A stretch of 64,000 nt of DNA from Phocaeicola_A sp963652075 (GCA_963652075.1 CAVJRQ010000085.1:1-64000); one strand, 5' to 3'. Numbered from the stretch's first letter, positions 41,999-51,803 are shown. Translations and numbers: made by a program. The notes: generated from the letters alone by a model not told the origin.

Positions 41999-44610
41999 TT
42001 GGCCAGTTCGATGACCTTGTCCACTGCGGCGGAGAGACCTTCGGTGGTTTTGCCACCGGCGGTCGCGAAGTGCGGTTGGCCGCCACCGCCACCTTGAATC
42101 AGCTTGGCGGCTTCCTTCACGAGGTTGCCGGCTTTCAAACCGTCGGCTACCAAGTTATCGCTCAGCATCACGGTCAACAGAGGCTTCCCGTTCTCTACGG
42201 AGCCGAAGACGAAGAGCAGGTTCTCCGCTATCTCGCCACGCAACTGGAAGGCGATGTTCTTCACCGATGCGGCGGGCATCGGGAGCACGGCTTTCACTAC
42301 GGTGATGCCGCCAATCTGTTTGGCGGAGGCTTTCAGCTTCTCTTTTACAGAGGCTTCTTTCTCCTTTATGTACTCCTCAACCTGTTTCTTCAGTCCACCG
42401 TTCTCTTCAATATACTTACGGATGGCAATCTTCAGGTCCGGCGCGTTGTTGAACAGTGAGCGCAACTCGTTCATCGTATCTTGGACGGTGTCCATCATGG
42501 CCTCCACCTTCGCTCCGGTGATAGCTTCGATACGGCGAACGCCTGCGGCTACGGAACTCTCGGCGACGATGCGGACAATACCGATCTTACCGGTTGCGGA
42601 GACGTGCGTACCGCCGCAGAACTCGATGGACGAACCGAACTGTATGACACGAACGTGGTCACCGTACTTCTCGCCGAAGAGGGCGATGGCACCCAGCTCT
42701 TTCGCCTTCTCGATGGGTACGTTGCGGTGTTCCGTCAACGGAACGTTGGCACGAATCTTGGCATTCACCAAGTGCTCCACCTCACGAAGTTGCTCGTCCG
42801 TCACCTTCTGGAAGTGGGAGAAGTCGAAACGCAAGGATTCCGGAGTGACAAGCGAACCCTTCTGCTCAACGTGCGTACCCAATACCTGGCGCAACGCTTC
42901 GTCCAGCAAGTGCGTACAAGAGTGGTTGGCTTCGCAGGCGGCCCGCTTCTCGGTGTCCACGCAAGCCATCATCGGAACGTCGAGATGCTCGGGCAATTTC
43001 TTGGCCAAGTGGATAGGCAGGTTGTTCTCCTTTTTGGTGTCGATGATGTCGATGGTTTCAAACTCGCTGACCAACACGCCGGTGTCGCCCACCTGGCCAC
43101 CGCTCTCGGCATAGAACGGAGTCTTGTCCAAAACGATTTGGAACAGGGTCTGGTTTTTCTGCTTCACCTGACGATAGCGCAGGATGGAGGTCTCGTATTC
43201 CGTATAGTCATAGCCTACAAACTCCGTCTCGCCCTCTTTCAGTACAACCCAGTCGCCTGTCTCTACGGCGGCGGCGTTGCGTGCGCGTTGTTTCTGTTTC
43301 TGCATCTCGGCATCGAACTCGCTCAGGTTTACGGTGAGCCCGTTCTCTCGCAGGATAAGCTCCGTCAGGTCGATAGGGAATCCGAACGTGTCGTAGAGCG
43401 TGAAGGCATCCACGCCGCTGATTTCCGTCTTCCCGGCTGCCTTGGCTTCCGTCATGGTCTTGTCCAACAGGCGGATGCCGGTCTCCAACGTGCGGAGGAA
43501 AGCCTCCTCTTCTTCCTTCACCACCTTCTCGATGAGCGATTGCTGCACTTTCAGTTCAGGATAAGCGCCGCCCATGTTGTCTATCAAGGCAGGTATCAGC
43601 CTGTACATGAAAGCCTGCTTTTGGTTGAGGAACGTGTAGGCGTAGCGTACGGCGCGGCGCAGGATGCGTCGGATGACGTAGCCCGCCTTGGCGTTGGAGG
43701 GCAACTGGCCGTCCGTGATGGAGAAGGCGATGGTGCGCACATGGTCCGCAACCACACGCATGGCGATGTCGGTCTTCTCGTCCTTGCCATAGGTGTTGCC
43801 GGAGAGGTCGCCAATGACCTTGATGATAGGTTGGAACACGTCCGTGTCATAGTTGGACGTTTTGCCTTGCAGGGTGCGAACCAAACGCTCGAATCCCATA
43901 CCGGTGTCGATAACCTTGGCAGGCAGCGACTCCAGGCTGCCGTCCGCCTTGCGGTTGTATTGCATGAACACGAGGTTCCATATCTCGATTACTTGCGGGT
44001 GGTCCTTGTTGACCAGTTCGCGTCCGGGAACTTTGGCCTTTTCCTCAGCGGAACGTGAGTCCACGTGAATCTCGGAGCAGGGACCGCAGGGCCCCGTGTC
44101 GCCCATCTCCCAGAAGTTGTCGTGCTTGTTGCCGTTGATGATGTGGTCTTTCGGGAGGAACTGTTCCCAGATGGAGGCCGCTTCGTTGTCGCGGTCGATA
44201 TTTTCTTCGGGACTGCCTTCGAACACGGTAGCGTAGAGGTTGGCGGGATCCAGCTTCAATACGTCTACCAGATATTCCCAAGCCCATGAGATGGCCTCTT
44301 TCTTGAAGTAGTCACCGAACGACCAGTTGCCCAACATCTCGAACATGGTGTGGTGGTACGTGTCGTGACCCACCTCTTCCAAATCGTTGTGTTTACCACT
44401 GACGCGCAGGCACTTCTGTGAGTCCGCCACCCGTTTGCTCTTGGCGGGGTGGTTGCCCAGGATAATGTCCTTGAACTGATTCATACCGGCATTCGTAAAC
44501 ATCAGTGTAGGGTCATCTTTTATCACCATCGGGGCGGAAGGGACAATCAAGTGACCTTTTGTTTCAAAGAAACTCTTGAACGATTCTCTAATTTCGTTTG
44601 CAGTTAACAT
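41992..44610 (-). CDS. alaS: Alanyl-tRNA synthetase
   Basis: Charges tRNA-Ala and edits Ser/Gly mischarging. The 872-aa protein has the class II catalytic domain (1-250; PSAPMVIKDDPTLMFTNAGM near residue 24-43), the tRNA-recognition helices, the editing domain with the zinc motifs HSCTH and CGGTH, and the C-Ala domain ending GGGGGQPHFATAGG. Full length with no disruption. Its stop codon lies inside the target duplication of the adjacent mobile element, the only oddity. It is divergent from the M23 gene. Confidence 0.97.
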   Translation of the reverse strand: MLTANEIRESFKSFFETKGHLIVPSAPMVIKDDPTLMFTNAGMNQFKDIILGNHPAKSKRVADSQKCLRVSGKHNDLEEVGHDTYHHTMFEMLGNWSFGDYFKKEAISWAWEYLVDVLKLDPANLYATVFEGSPEENIDRDNEAASIWEQFLPKDHIINGNKHDNFWEMGDTGPCGPCSEIHVDSRSAEEKAKVPGRELVNKDHPQVIEIWNLVFMQYNRKADGSLESLPAKVIDTGMGFERLVRTLQGKTSNYDTDVFQPIIKVIGDLSGNTYGKDEKTDIAMRVVADHVRTIAFSITDGQLPSNAKAGYVIRRILRRAVRYAYTFLNQKQAFMYRLIPALIDNMGGAYPELKVQQSLIEKVVKEEEEAFLRTLETGIRLLDKTMTEAKAAGKTEISGVDAFTLYDTFGFPIDLTELILRENGLTVNLSEFDAEMQKQKQRARNAAAVETGDWVVLKEGETEFVGYDYTEYETSILRYRQVKQKNQTLFQIVLDKTPFYAESGGQVGDTGVLVSEFETIDIIDTKKENNLPIHLAKKLPEHLDVPMMACVDTEKRAACEANHSCTHLLDEALRQVLGTHVEQKGSLVTPESLRFDFSHFQKVTDEQLREVEHLVNAKIRANVPLTEHRNVPIEKAKELGAIALFGEKYGDHVRVIQFGSSIEFCGGTHVSATGKIGIVRIVAESSVAAGVRRIEAITGAKVEAMMDTVQDTMNELRSLFNNAPDLKIAIRKYIEENGGLKKQVEEYIKEKEASVKEKLKASAKQIGGITVVKAVLPMPAASVKNIAFQLRGEIAENLLFVFGSVENGKPLLTVMLSDNLVADGLKAGNLVKEAAKLIQGGGGGQPHFATAGGKTTEGLSAAVDKVIELANL

Positions 44611-44649
44611 ATTTGTAGGTTATCAATTAATATCTGAGAAAAAGATTTG

Positions 44650-44683
44650 CAAAGATAGTGCGTTTTATTATTTTTGCCACAAA
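44650..44683. promoter_or_regulatory. Back-to-back promoters of alaS and the M23 gene
   Basis: Reverse strand: -7 TATCTTTG (complement of 44650-44657) and -33 TTTG (complement of 44680-44683), 22 bp apart, for alaS. Forward strand: -7 TATTTTTG at 44669-44676 for the M23 gene. The two promoters overlap within 35 bp. Confidence 0.65.
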
Positions 44684-44738
44684 TATTCCGCAAAATCTTG
44701 TTGTAAGGCTTCTCGGAGGCCAATATGAAAACCATTGA

Positions 44739-45707
44739 ATGCGAAAAGTTTACTACATATACAATCCTCGTACCCGCACCTATGACCGGGTCTATCCGAC
44801 CATGCGGCAGCGTGCGCTGAGCATTCTGCGTCGCCTTTTTGAGGGGATGGGGCTGGGCGCGGGCTTTTTCCTGTTGCTCTTTTGGCTCTTGGGTACTCCC
44901 TCGGAAAAGGCCCTGCGGATAGAGAACTCACGTATGCAGGCACAGTACAAGGTGCTGTCCAACAGGTTGGACGAAGCCCTGGAAGTGATGCAGGACCTTC
45001 AGCAGCGCGATGACAACCTCTATCGGGTCGTGTTGCAGGCTGACCCCATATCGGATGCCATTCGTCTGGGCGGATACGGGAAAACGAACCGTTACCGGGA
45101 CTTGATGGACATGGCCAACGCCGACTTGGTCATCAACACGACGCAGAAGACGGACTTGCTGGTGAAGCAAATCTACATCCAGTCCAAGTCGTTCGATGAG
45201 GTGGTTGCCCTGTGCAAGGACCACGACGAGATGCTGAAGTGCATCCCCGCCATCCAACCCGTGTCCAACAAGAACCTGAAACATACCGCTTCCGGTTTCG
45301 GTGTGCGCATCGACCCGATATACCAGACCCCCAAGTTCCATGGCGGTATGGATTTCTCCGCCAATACGGGTACACCGGTCTACGTCACGGGCGACGGCAC
45401 GGTGACTTCGGCGGACTGGGAGACGGGCTACGGCAACATCATCGAGGTGGACCACGGGTTCGGCTACCGCACCCGCTATGCGCACTTGAGTGCCATGGAC
45501 GTGCGTCGGGGACAACGCGTGCAGCGGGGCGAAGTGATAGGGAAGGTGGGTTCCAGTGGAAAGAGTACGGGGCCGCACCTCCATTACGAAGTGCTGGTGA
45601 ACGGGCATAAGGTGAACCCCGTGAACTATTACTTCATGGACCTGAGCGCGGAGGACTACGACAAGATGATACAGATGGCCGCCAACCATGGCAAGGTGTT
45701 TGACTGA
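44739..45707 (+). CDS. M23-family peptidoglycan endopeptidase, membrane-anchored
   Basis: A 322-aa protein with a short cytoplasmic basic N-terminus, a transmembrane helix (about 38-55), a coiled-coil region (60-95) and a C-terminal LytM/M23 domain (about 190-300). Zinc-binding residues are present in HGGMD (His and Asp) and HLHYE, so it is probably catalytically active rather than an EnvC-type activator. It would cut peptide cross-bridges in the periplasm. A MerR-family gene follows after 15 bp, so the two are co-transcribed. Confidence 0.92.
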   Translation: MRKVYYIYNPRTRTYDRVYPTMRQRALSILRRLFEGMGLGAGFFLLLFWLLGTPSEKALRIENSRMQAQYKVLSNRLDEALEVMQDLQQRDDNLYRVVLQADPISDAIRLGGYGKTNRYRDLMDMANADLVINTTQKTDLLVKQIYIQSKSFDEVVALCKDHDEMLKCIPAIQPVSNKNLKHTASGFGVRIDPIYQTPKFHGGMDFSANTGTPVYVTGDGTVTSADWETGYGNIIEVDHGFGYRTRYAHLSAMDVRRGQRVQRGEVIGKVGSSGKSTGPHLHYEVLVNGHKVNPVNYYFMDLSAEDYDKMIQMAANHGKVFD

Positions 45708-45722
45708 TAAAAACAAAGACGG

Positions 45723-46079
45723 ATGGCTCTCACTACGAACAAAAAACTTAAGCTCTACTACTCCATTGGCGAGGTGGCGGAGATGTTCCAGGTTACGGAA
45801 GCGTCGCTCCGCAACTGGGAGCGGACGTTCCCTAAGTTGCTTCATCCCAAGAAGGCGGGACGAAACGTCCGTCAATACACTGCCGAGGACATAGAAAACG
45901 TGCGCTTGATACACCACCTGGTGCGTGAGAAGAAAATGTCCTTCGATGGCGTGCGCCAAGTGCTGAAGGGCAACCCCGACGCTACCATCAAGTATATGGA
46001 AGTCATCGACCGGCTGAAGGCTCTGCGTGAAGAGCTGATGGCCATCAAACGCGAGTTGGACGACCACATCGTCTATTGA
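45723..46079 (+). CDS. MerR-family transcriptional regulator
   Basis: A small 118-aa DNA-binding protein. The N-terminal winged helix shows YYSIGEVAEMFQVTEASLRNWE (about 12-33, here cited in part: IGEVAEMF and LRNWER) followed by RQYTAEDI and the VREKKMSFDGVRQVL helix, then a dimerisation helix at 85-118. It lacks any effector-binding C-terminal domain or cysteine-rich metal site. It is co-transcribed with the M23 peptidase; a similar pair occurs in other Bacteroidales genomes as I recall. Target unknown. Confidence 0.88.
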   Translation: MALTTNKKLKLYYSIGEVAEMFQVTEASLRNWERTFPKLLHPKKAGRNVRQYTAEDIENVRLIHHLVREKKMSFDGVRQVLKGNPDATIKYMEVIDRLKALREELMAIKRELDDHIVY

Positions 46080-46090
46080 CTCGGCACGGC

Positions 46091-48970
46091 CTATTTGCTG
46101 AGATACTGTAGGATTCCCCGCATGATATGTTCCCGGTCAGCCCGTTCCGTGACGCTCTCGAACGGAAAACCCAACACGAAAACACGGTAGTCCGTACCCC
46201 TGTAGGCAGTGCCAGCCCCCCTGTTGCCGTCGGTGTAGGCAAAGGCGGAGATGGCTCCGTCGACAGGAAGGATGCTTGCCGGGGCAGGTACGGCGTAGCT
46301 CTTCTCGTTGGGTTGCCGATAGATATGGAAACGGATGCCCGTGCCTATTATTTCATCGGAGGTGGAGTGCGACATGCAACCGTCGGAACGGTATTTCAAT
46401 AGGGTGGAGGTGAAGTCCGCCGCCTGGTCGTCATTGACGTATGCGCCCGAGATGAGCAACTTCCCTCCCTGTCGGCAATAGGCTGTCATCCATTGCTTCG
46501 TAGGCTCGTCGAAAGGTTGCTTTTCCACTCCGAGCAGGTAGTCCACGATGGCATAGTCACCGGGGCGGACAAGACCGCTCTCCACGGCTGCACGGCTGCA
46601 CGACGCGAAACTGTATCCTCCTGCCGCCTGTATGGCTTTCCCGTGAACGAACGGATAGTCAAACGTGTTGCCGGCAATGAGCCTCCCCTCCAGTTCGTCC
46701 GAACTGTATCCGAGTCCGCTTTCCGTCTCTATCCCTATCCCGCTCCGGTCGAATCCGGTTTGTTCGCCGCAATATTCGGGCGTGCAGAGGTAGGGAACCC
46801 CGATGTCCTTACGCAGGTCGAATCCTTGCAGGTCGGCGGTCTCTATGGTCTCCGGACCGCTTAGCCGATTGAATCCGTTCACTATCAAAACCGTCCCCAC
46901 GCTCTTTTCCGCAAGGCAAGCGGACAGGGTCTCCGACGGGAAACTCTCGCCGCCCTTGTTCAGTGCTGCCACCTTGAAGCTGTAGGTTATTCCTTTCTCC
47001 AGCTCTTTCTGATAGGAATTGCCCTTTACCACGACCCCATTGTCGAATCCGCCGAACCCGATGCGCGTGTAGACGATGTAGCCTTGCGGTGAGGCCGTTG
47101 GCTCCAAGGGGTCGTCTTGCGGTTGCCACGTCAGTCGTGCCATCCGTTTCTTCGGGTCGAGCTGGACGGCAAAGTGGGTGACAGGCAGTGGCTGCACGGT
47201 ATAGCTCTCTCCGTGCATGGTGGCGATGTACTTCAGGATGGACTTGTAGACCGACCTCCCAAACGCGAACTTGAAGCGCGGGTCGTGTCCCAACTTTATG
47301 TCCGCAAAGTTTTGGTGCGAGAGCGTCTCCAGTATCATCGAAGGCACTTGGGGCAGCCTGGTCTCGCTGTAGTTGCTGTTCCACATGCCGCGTTGCACCC
47401 AGTCGATGCCCATTGTGGCGCTGAGGTCGCGCTTGAGACCCGTGAGCACCATGTCGGTTAGGTCGCGGGAGGCGTATCTCGACACGGGCGTGCCCAACTT
47501 CCCCCCGTTGAATGCGGTCGTGTAAATACCCAATGAACCGATGAAGTCGTCTTCCCGTGAGAAACCGGCATCGCTGTGTACACTGACCGAAAGCTCAAAC
47601 GGGACTTTCAGCCCCTCCTGCCGTGGGTTGTAGATGGACCCTCCGGAAAGGTAGTTGAGCTCGTATGAACGTGTGTTGATGTCATCGGCATAGTCGTTGA
47701 GTCCCCCTTTGGTACTGTAGACATTCTCGGGCATCCCCCTCCAGAGGGCATTGTAACGAGATCCCTCCAGATAGCGCGGCAAGCCGCTCACGGTCACCGC
47801 CGGGTTGGCTTCGGACGAACGCCCTACGTTGCCCATGCCTCCTCCGAACCGTACGGCATCGGCAGAGACCACGCCCTTCTGTTTGCTCTCGTTGCTCAGC
47901 ACCACCATGCCGTAGTCGTTGCTGCCCTCGTCAAACTCGAACGTGCCTAAGTAGACCCATGTGCCGCCTCCCATCTGCTGGTTCACGGCAAACTCCGTCG
48001 CTCCGCCCTTATGAAACACGGTGTACTTGGCATCCGTCACGCTGTTGGGCAGGGTCTGGTACGAAACGTAGACGGCGTAACGTCCTCCCTCCGGAATGTA
48101 GGGAATCCATTCGGCAAAGGTCTTCCGCCTCTTTTTCGACGAGGTCTTCACGAACCTTGCCGTCCCGTCCCTAAAGGGATTGTCACCGTCTTGGTAAACC
48201 GGCTTCACCTGTGCGAACCCTTTGGCTCCGCTCGTTGTCCATCGGCTTCTTCGGTTCTCATCCTCGTAATAGAGGCTGCCCGCCGTCCGTGTGTCGTTGT
48301 CCACTACCACCTCGTGCCGTTGCCAGTCCCTCTCACGGGCGGAGTAAACGACCGCTCCCGCGTGCTCGAGCATCGGCAAAATGTAGGGCACCACGAACGA
48401 TTGGGTGAAGAGGTCTTCCGTGGAGCAGAACAGTCGGGGGCGTTGCCATTTCCATACGCCTTCTTCGTTCTTGAAGTATCTTCCGTGGCTCTGATGCACC
48501 GCTACGTGCCTCCCTTCCAACCCTTCCGTGACGCGATAGGGGCGTGAGAGGTTTCTCACCCATGCCTCTCCCTCGTAATCGATGCCGTTCCAAAGCCGCT
48601 CCTTCTCCTTTCCCCGTTTTCGTAGGGCGTTGGGGATTAGTTCTTCAATCGGTTTGCCGTCGGCATAGATGGTGATGCGATAGTAGCAGACCGGTCCGGG
48701 AAGAGTCTGTTTCACGGATCGGTAGATGCTGTCGACCGTTTCTTTGGTGAAGGGCTGGTAAGCGAAATTCTTCTCGGGATAGATGTCCAACCGGCGTTGT
48801 TCGTGGTTCAGCTCGATGGACTTCAGGCTTGTCGGCCCGATGCGGGCGACGGAGGTTGTGTAGCCGCTGAAGAACTCTTGCAAACGGTTCCGCGTGGTCT
48901 CGTCCAACTGTTGGGCTTGACCCACCAGGCTGACGGCGCAACCTATCAACAGAAACAACAGGCGATTCAT
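46091..48970 (-). CDS. Large secreted amidase-like protein with golvesin and fibronectin domains
   Basis: A 959-aa exported protein (signal 1-20, MNRLLFLL...GQAQQ). About 255-395 resembles a golvesin C-terminal-like domain (FAEWIPYIPEGGRYAVYVSY). About 400-620 resembles N-acetylmuramoyl-L-alanine amidase (Amidase_3) with SVHSDAG and MILETLSH. About 620-710 is a fibronectin type III module (RLTWQPQDDPLEP), and the rest has a flavodoxin-like look (GDYAIVDYLLG). Relatives are labelled xanthan lyase or amidase. I do not see the first zinc histidine motif (DPGHGG) of true amidases, so activity is unproven. It converges on the MerR gene. Confidence 0.75.
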   Translation of the reverse strand: MNRLLFLLIGCAVSLVGQAQQLDETTRNRLQEFFSGYTTSVARIGPTSLKSIELNHEQRRLDIYPEKNFAYQPFTKETVDSIYRSVKQTLPGPVCYYRITIYADGKPIEELIPNALRKRGKEKERLWNGIDYEGEAWVRNLSRPYRVTEGLEGRHVAVHQSHGRYFKNEEGVWKWQRPRLFCSTEDLFTQSFVVPYILPMLEHAGAVVYSARERDWQRHEVVVDNDTRTAGSLYYEDENRRSRWTTSGAKGFAQVKPVYQDGDNPFRDGTARFVKTSSKKRRKTFAEWIPYIPEGGRYAVYVSYQTLPNSVTDAKYTVFHKGGATEFAVNQQMGGGTWVYLGTFEFDEGSNDYGMVVLSNESKQKGVVSADAVRFGGGMGNVGRSSEANPAVTVSGLPRYLEGSRYNALWRGMPENVYSTKGGLNDYADDINTRSYELNYLSGGSIYNPRQEGLKVPFELSVSVHSDAGFSREDDFIGSLGIYTTAFNGGKLGTPVSRYASRDLTDMVLTGLKRDLSATMGIDWVQRGMWNSNYSETRLPQVPSMILETLSHQNFADIKLGHDPRFKFAFGRSVYKSILKYIATMHGESYTVQPLPVTHFAVQLDPKKRMARLTWQPQDDPLEPTASPQGYIVYTRIGFGGFDNGVVVKGNSYQKELEKGITYSFKVAALNKGGESFPSETLSACLAEKSVGTVLIVNGFNRLSGPETIETADLQGFDLRKDIGVPYLCTPEYCGEQTGFDRSGIGIETESGLGYSSDELEGRLIAGNTFDYPFVHGKAIQAAGGYSFASCSRAAVESGLVRPGDYAIVDYLLGVEKQPFDEPTKQWMTAYCRQGGKLLISGAYVNDDQAADFTSTLLKYRSDGCMSHSTSDEIIGTGIRFHIYRQPNEKSYAVPAPASILPVDGAISAFAYTDGNRGAGTAYRGTDYRVFVLGFPFESVTERADREHIMRGILQYLSK

Positions 48971-49014
48971 GATGCGATTGGTTTTAGGGTAAAATGAAAA
49001 AACTTATAACAAGG

Positions 49015-49038
49015 AGAGGGATTGTTTCCAATCCCTCT
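49015..49038 (-). terminator. Terminator of the acyltransferase operon
   Basis: AGAGGGATTG (49015-49024) pairs perfectly with CAATCCCTCT (49029-49038) around a TTTC loop. Read on the reverse strand it is followed by a T-rich stretch (complement of 48996-49010). Confidence 0.65.
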
Positions 49039-49072
49039 TCACTGTTTTATTGCGTTTGGCAAGAGCAGGCTT

Positions 49073-49627
49073 TCACACCTCTCCAATGGTAAAACGCTTG
49101 GGGTGTTTCCCCCTCACGTCCTTGAAGTAGAGCTTAATCTCACGCATGTCCTTGTCGATGTCTCCGCAAGGAATGATTTCCTTCTCCAGTGCGATGCACT
49201 TCTTCTCGTAGTCCGGAGCCGCCAACAGGATAGGAATCTTCGCTTCCAGCGCAATGTAATAAAAGCCCTTCTTCCAGTTGGGATTCGCCGAACGGGTTCC
49301 TTCCGGGGTGATGGCTAAATGAAATGTCTTTCGCCTCTTCGCCTCGTCGGACAGTTGCGCGACCAAAGAACTTTTCTTGTTTCGCCGGACGGGAATGCCT
49401 CCCATGCGGCGCAGCAGGATGCCCAAGGGCCATATGAACCACTCCTTCTTCATCATGAACCCCGTTTGCCTGCCGATGGCTTTGTAGAAAATAATGCCCA
49501 GCAGGAAATCGAAGTTGGTGGTGTGAGGAGCTACGCAAATGATGTACTTGTCATAGTCGGGTACGGTAACCTTGGCCGTCCATCCCAATACTTTATAGTA
49601 GATAAAAGCGCAGACCGCTTGAAGCAT
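49073..49627 (-). CDS. 1-acyl-sn-glycerol-3-phosphate acyltransferase-like protein
   Basis: A 184-aa PlsC-family acyltransferase with the H(x4)D motif in APHTTNFD (about 33-38) and the acyl-acceptor motif PEGTRS (about 110-115). It has a hydrophobic N-terminus that would associate it with the inner membrane. It could add a second acyl chain in phospholipid synthesis or acylate another lipid. It follows a small conserved gene by one base, an operon of two. Confidence 0.85.
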   Translation of the reverse strand: MLQAVCAFIYYKVLGWTAKVTVPDYDKYIICVAPHTTNFDFLLGIIFYKAIGRQTGFMMKKEWFIWPLGILLRRMGGIPVRRNKKSSLVAQLSDEAKRRKTFHLAITPEGTRSANPNWKKGFYYIALEAKIPILLAAPDYEKKCIALEKEIIPCGDIDKDMREIKLYFKDVRGKHPKRFTIGEV

Positions 49628-49628
49628 A

Positions 49629-49898
49629 TCAGTTCAGTATCGCGAGTTCCGGGACAATTTCCATCATTTGTTTCGAAAAGTCTTCTCTCAGTTTCTTGAA
49701 ATGTCCCTTCACGTTGCCCGGTTCGGGATGACAGATGCGTGTGATGGCCTCGTCCTGCATCTTCAATATCTTCACCAACAGTTCCGTACCTTTCTCTTGG
49801 TCTGTGTTGGGGACATATTTCCGCTGAACGAAACAATCTTGGTACAGAATGCCGGCAACCTTGTTGACCTGCTTCTTCAAATTTCTCTTACTTGCCAT
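49629..49898 (-). CDS. Small conserved hypothetical protein (89 aa)
   Basis: I do not recognise a family. The product is 89 aa, soluble, mainly helical and basic at its N-terminus (MASKRNLKKQVNK), with no signal peptide and a single Cys pair-free sequence (one Cys in QDCF and one in RICHPEPG). It ends one base before the acyltransferase gene and shares its transcript. The tight spacing and an intact frame support a real gene. Orthologues of this size next to PlsC-like genes seem familiar from other Bacteroides, but no function can be inferred. Confidence 0.75.
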   Translation of the reverse strand: MASKRNLKKQVNKVAGILYQDCFVQRKYVPNTDQEKGTELLVKILKMQDEAITRICHPEPGNVKGHFKKLREDFSKQMMEIVPELAILN

Positions 49899-50026
49899 AT
49901 TCTTAGACTTTTATGGTTGTTTGACAATAATTTTGGCGTAAAGGTACGCAAAATACTTTTATAATTAAGAAAAAAGAGCGAAATTTGCATCCATACAATT
50001 ATTAAATACATAAATTAAGAGTTATT

Positions 50027-51673
50027 ATGACGACAAAGAGTGCATTGCAGATTGCGAGGTCTGCCTACAACCCTAAATTACCGAAAGCATTAAAAGGGTG
50101 TGTAAAGGCCGAACTGGGTTCTTCGACGCAGTCGGTTTCCGATCAAGATGCGATTCGCAAATTGTTCCCTAACACATACGGCATGCCTATCATCCGTTTC
50201 GTAGAGGGAGAGGCGAAGTCGTATCCGGCTATCAACGTGGGTGTCATTCTCTCCGGAGGACAGGCTCCCGGTGGACATAACGTCATTGCGGGCTTGTTCG
50301 ACGGATTGAAGAAGAACAACAAGGACAGCCGACTCTATGGATTTATCTTGGGACCCGACGGTTTGGTTCAGCACAACTACATGGAACTGACCGCGGACAT
50401 CATCGACGAGTACCGCAACACGGGTGGTTTTGACATCATCGGTTCGGGACGTACCAAACTGGAGAAGGAGGAACAGTTTGAGAAAGGATTGGAAATCCTC
50501 AGACAACTCAACATCTCCGCGTTGGTGATTATCGGCGGTGACGACTCCAACACCAACGCTTGCGTGTTGGCCGAGTATTTTGCCGCCAAGAAAGCCGGCG
50601 TGCAGGTAATCGGTTGTCCCAAGACCATCGACGGAGACCTGAAGAACGACATGATTGAGACCTCTTTCGGTTTCGATACCGCTTGCAAAGTGTACTCTGA
50701 AGTCATTGGAAATATACAGCGTGACTGTAATTCGTCGCGCAAATACTGGCACTTCATCAAGTTGATGGGACGTTCGGCCTCGCACATTGCGTTGGAGTGC
50801 GCCCTGCAGACCCAGCCGAACGTTTGTCTGGTTTCCGAGGAAATCGAGGCGAAGAACATGTCGCTGGACGATGTGGTGACCTACATCGCCGGGATAGTGG
50901 CCAAAAGAGCCGCCTTGGGACGCAACTTCGGCACGGTGCTGGTTCCGGAGGGCTTGATAGAGTTTATACCTGCTATCCGTGACCTGATTGCGGAACTGAA
51001 CGAACTGTTGGCCGCCAACAAGGAGTTTGCCATGATTAAGAAGTCCGCGCAGCGTGAGTGGATCATCTCCAAGCTATCGCCGAAGAACGCGGTTATCTAC
51101 GAGAGTCTGCCCGAAGGCGTTGCCAAGCAGCTGACGCTCGACCGTGACCCTCACGGAAACGTACAGGTGTCTCTCATCGAGACGGAGAAGCTGTTGGCGG
51201 ACATGGTCGACCGCAAGTTGTCCGAATGGAAGGCCGATGGCAAATATGTGGGCAAGTTCGCTACGCAACACCACTTCTTCGGATACGAAGGCCGTTGCGC
51301 CGCCCCCTCCAACTACGATGCCGACTACTGCTACTCGTTGGGCTACACGGCTTCGATGCTGATAGCCGAGGGCAAGACAGGGTACATGTCGTCCGTCTGC
51401 AACACGACCGCTCCTGCCGACCAATGGATTGCCGGTGGCGTGCCCATCACGGCCATGATGAATATGGAACGCCGCAATGGAGAGATGAAACCGGTTATCA
51501 GGAAGGCTCTGGTAAAACTGGACGGTGCTCCGTTCAAGGCTTTTGCCGCGCAGCGTGACGAGTGGGCGGTGGAGACAGACTATGTTTATCCGGGTCCTAT
51601 CCAGTATTTCGGACCGACAGAGGTGTGCGACCAACCTACCAAGACCTTGGTTCTGGAACAGACAAATAAGTAA
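50027..51673 (+). CDS. pfp: Diphosphate-fructose-6-phosphate 1-phosphotransferase (PPi-PFK)
   Basis: Reversible glycolytic phosphofructokinase using pyrophosphate. The 548-aa length matches the long plant-beta/Bacteroidales clade. Motifs: SGGQAPGGHN (about 76-85), GGDDSNTNA with the Asp that selects PPi over ATP, PKTIDGDLK and the MGRSASHIALE stretch. All core residues are intact. It is a single gene, followed by a 130-bp gap with an 11-bp inverted repeat before the GH25 gene. Confidence 0.96.
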   Translation: MTTKSALQIARSAYNPKLPKALKGCVKAELGSSTQSVSDQDAIRKLFPNTYGMPIIRFVEGEAKSYPAINVGVILSGGQAPGGHNVIAGLFDGLKKNNKDSRLYGFILGPDGLVQHNYMELTADIIDEYRNTGGFDIIGSGRTKLEKEEQFEKGLEILRQLNISALVIIGGDDSNTNACVLAEYFAAKKAGVQVIGCPKTIDGDLKNDMIETSFGFDTACKVYSEVIGNIQRDCNSSRKYWHFIKLMGRSASHIALECALQTQPNVCLVSEEIEAKNMSLDDVVTYIAGIVAKRAALGRNFGTVLVPEGLIEFIPAIRDLIAELNELLAANKEFAMIKKSAQREWIISKLSPKNAVIYESLPEGVAKQLTLDRDPHGNVQVSLIETEKLLADMVDRKLSEWKADGKYVGKFATQHHFFGYEGRCAAPSNYDADYCYSLGYTASMLIAEGKTGYMSSVCNTTAPADQWIAGGVPITAMMNMERRNGEMKPVIRKALVKLDGAPFKAFAAQRDEWAVETDYVYPGPIQYFGPTEVCDQPTKTLVLEQTNK

Positions 51674-51687
51674 GATGATTTGAACGG

Positions 51688-51763
51688 AAACCGTGGATTG
51701 ATCGGGACGGATTGACTTGCAGGACGGAAGTCTCGCTGACCGGACACGACCTATCCACGGTTT
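51688..51763. terminator. Long inverted repeat after the PPi-PFK gene
   Basis: AAACCGTGGAT (51688-51698) and ATCCACGGTTT (51753-51763) are perfect complements. An inner GACTT/AAGTC hairpin lies between them. This may be a transcript end or a structured leader; no clear T-run follows. Confidence 0.5.
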
Positions 51764-51803
51764 GGTTCTGATACAAGAACGGGCGTAGAGCCGTAAGGAT
51801 AAA

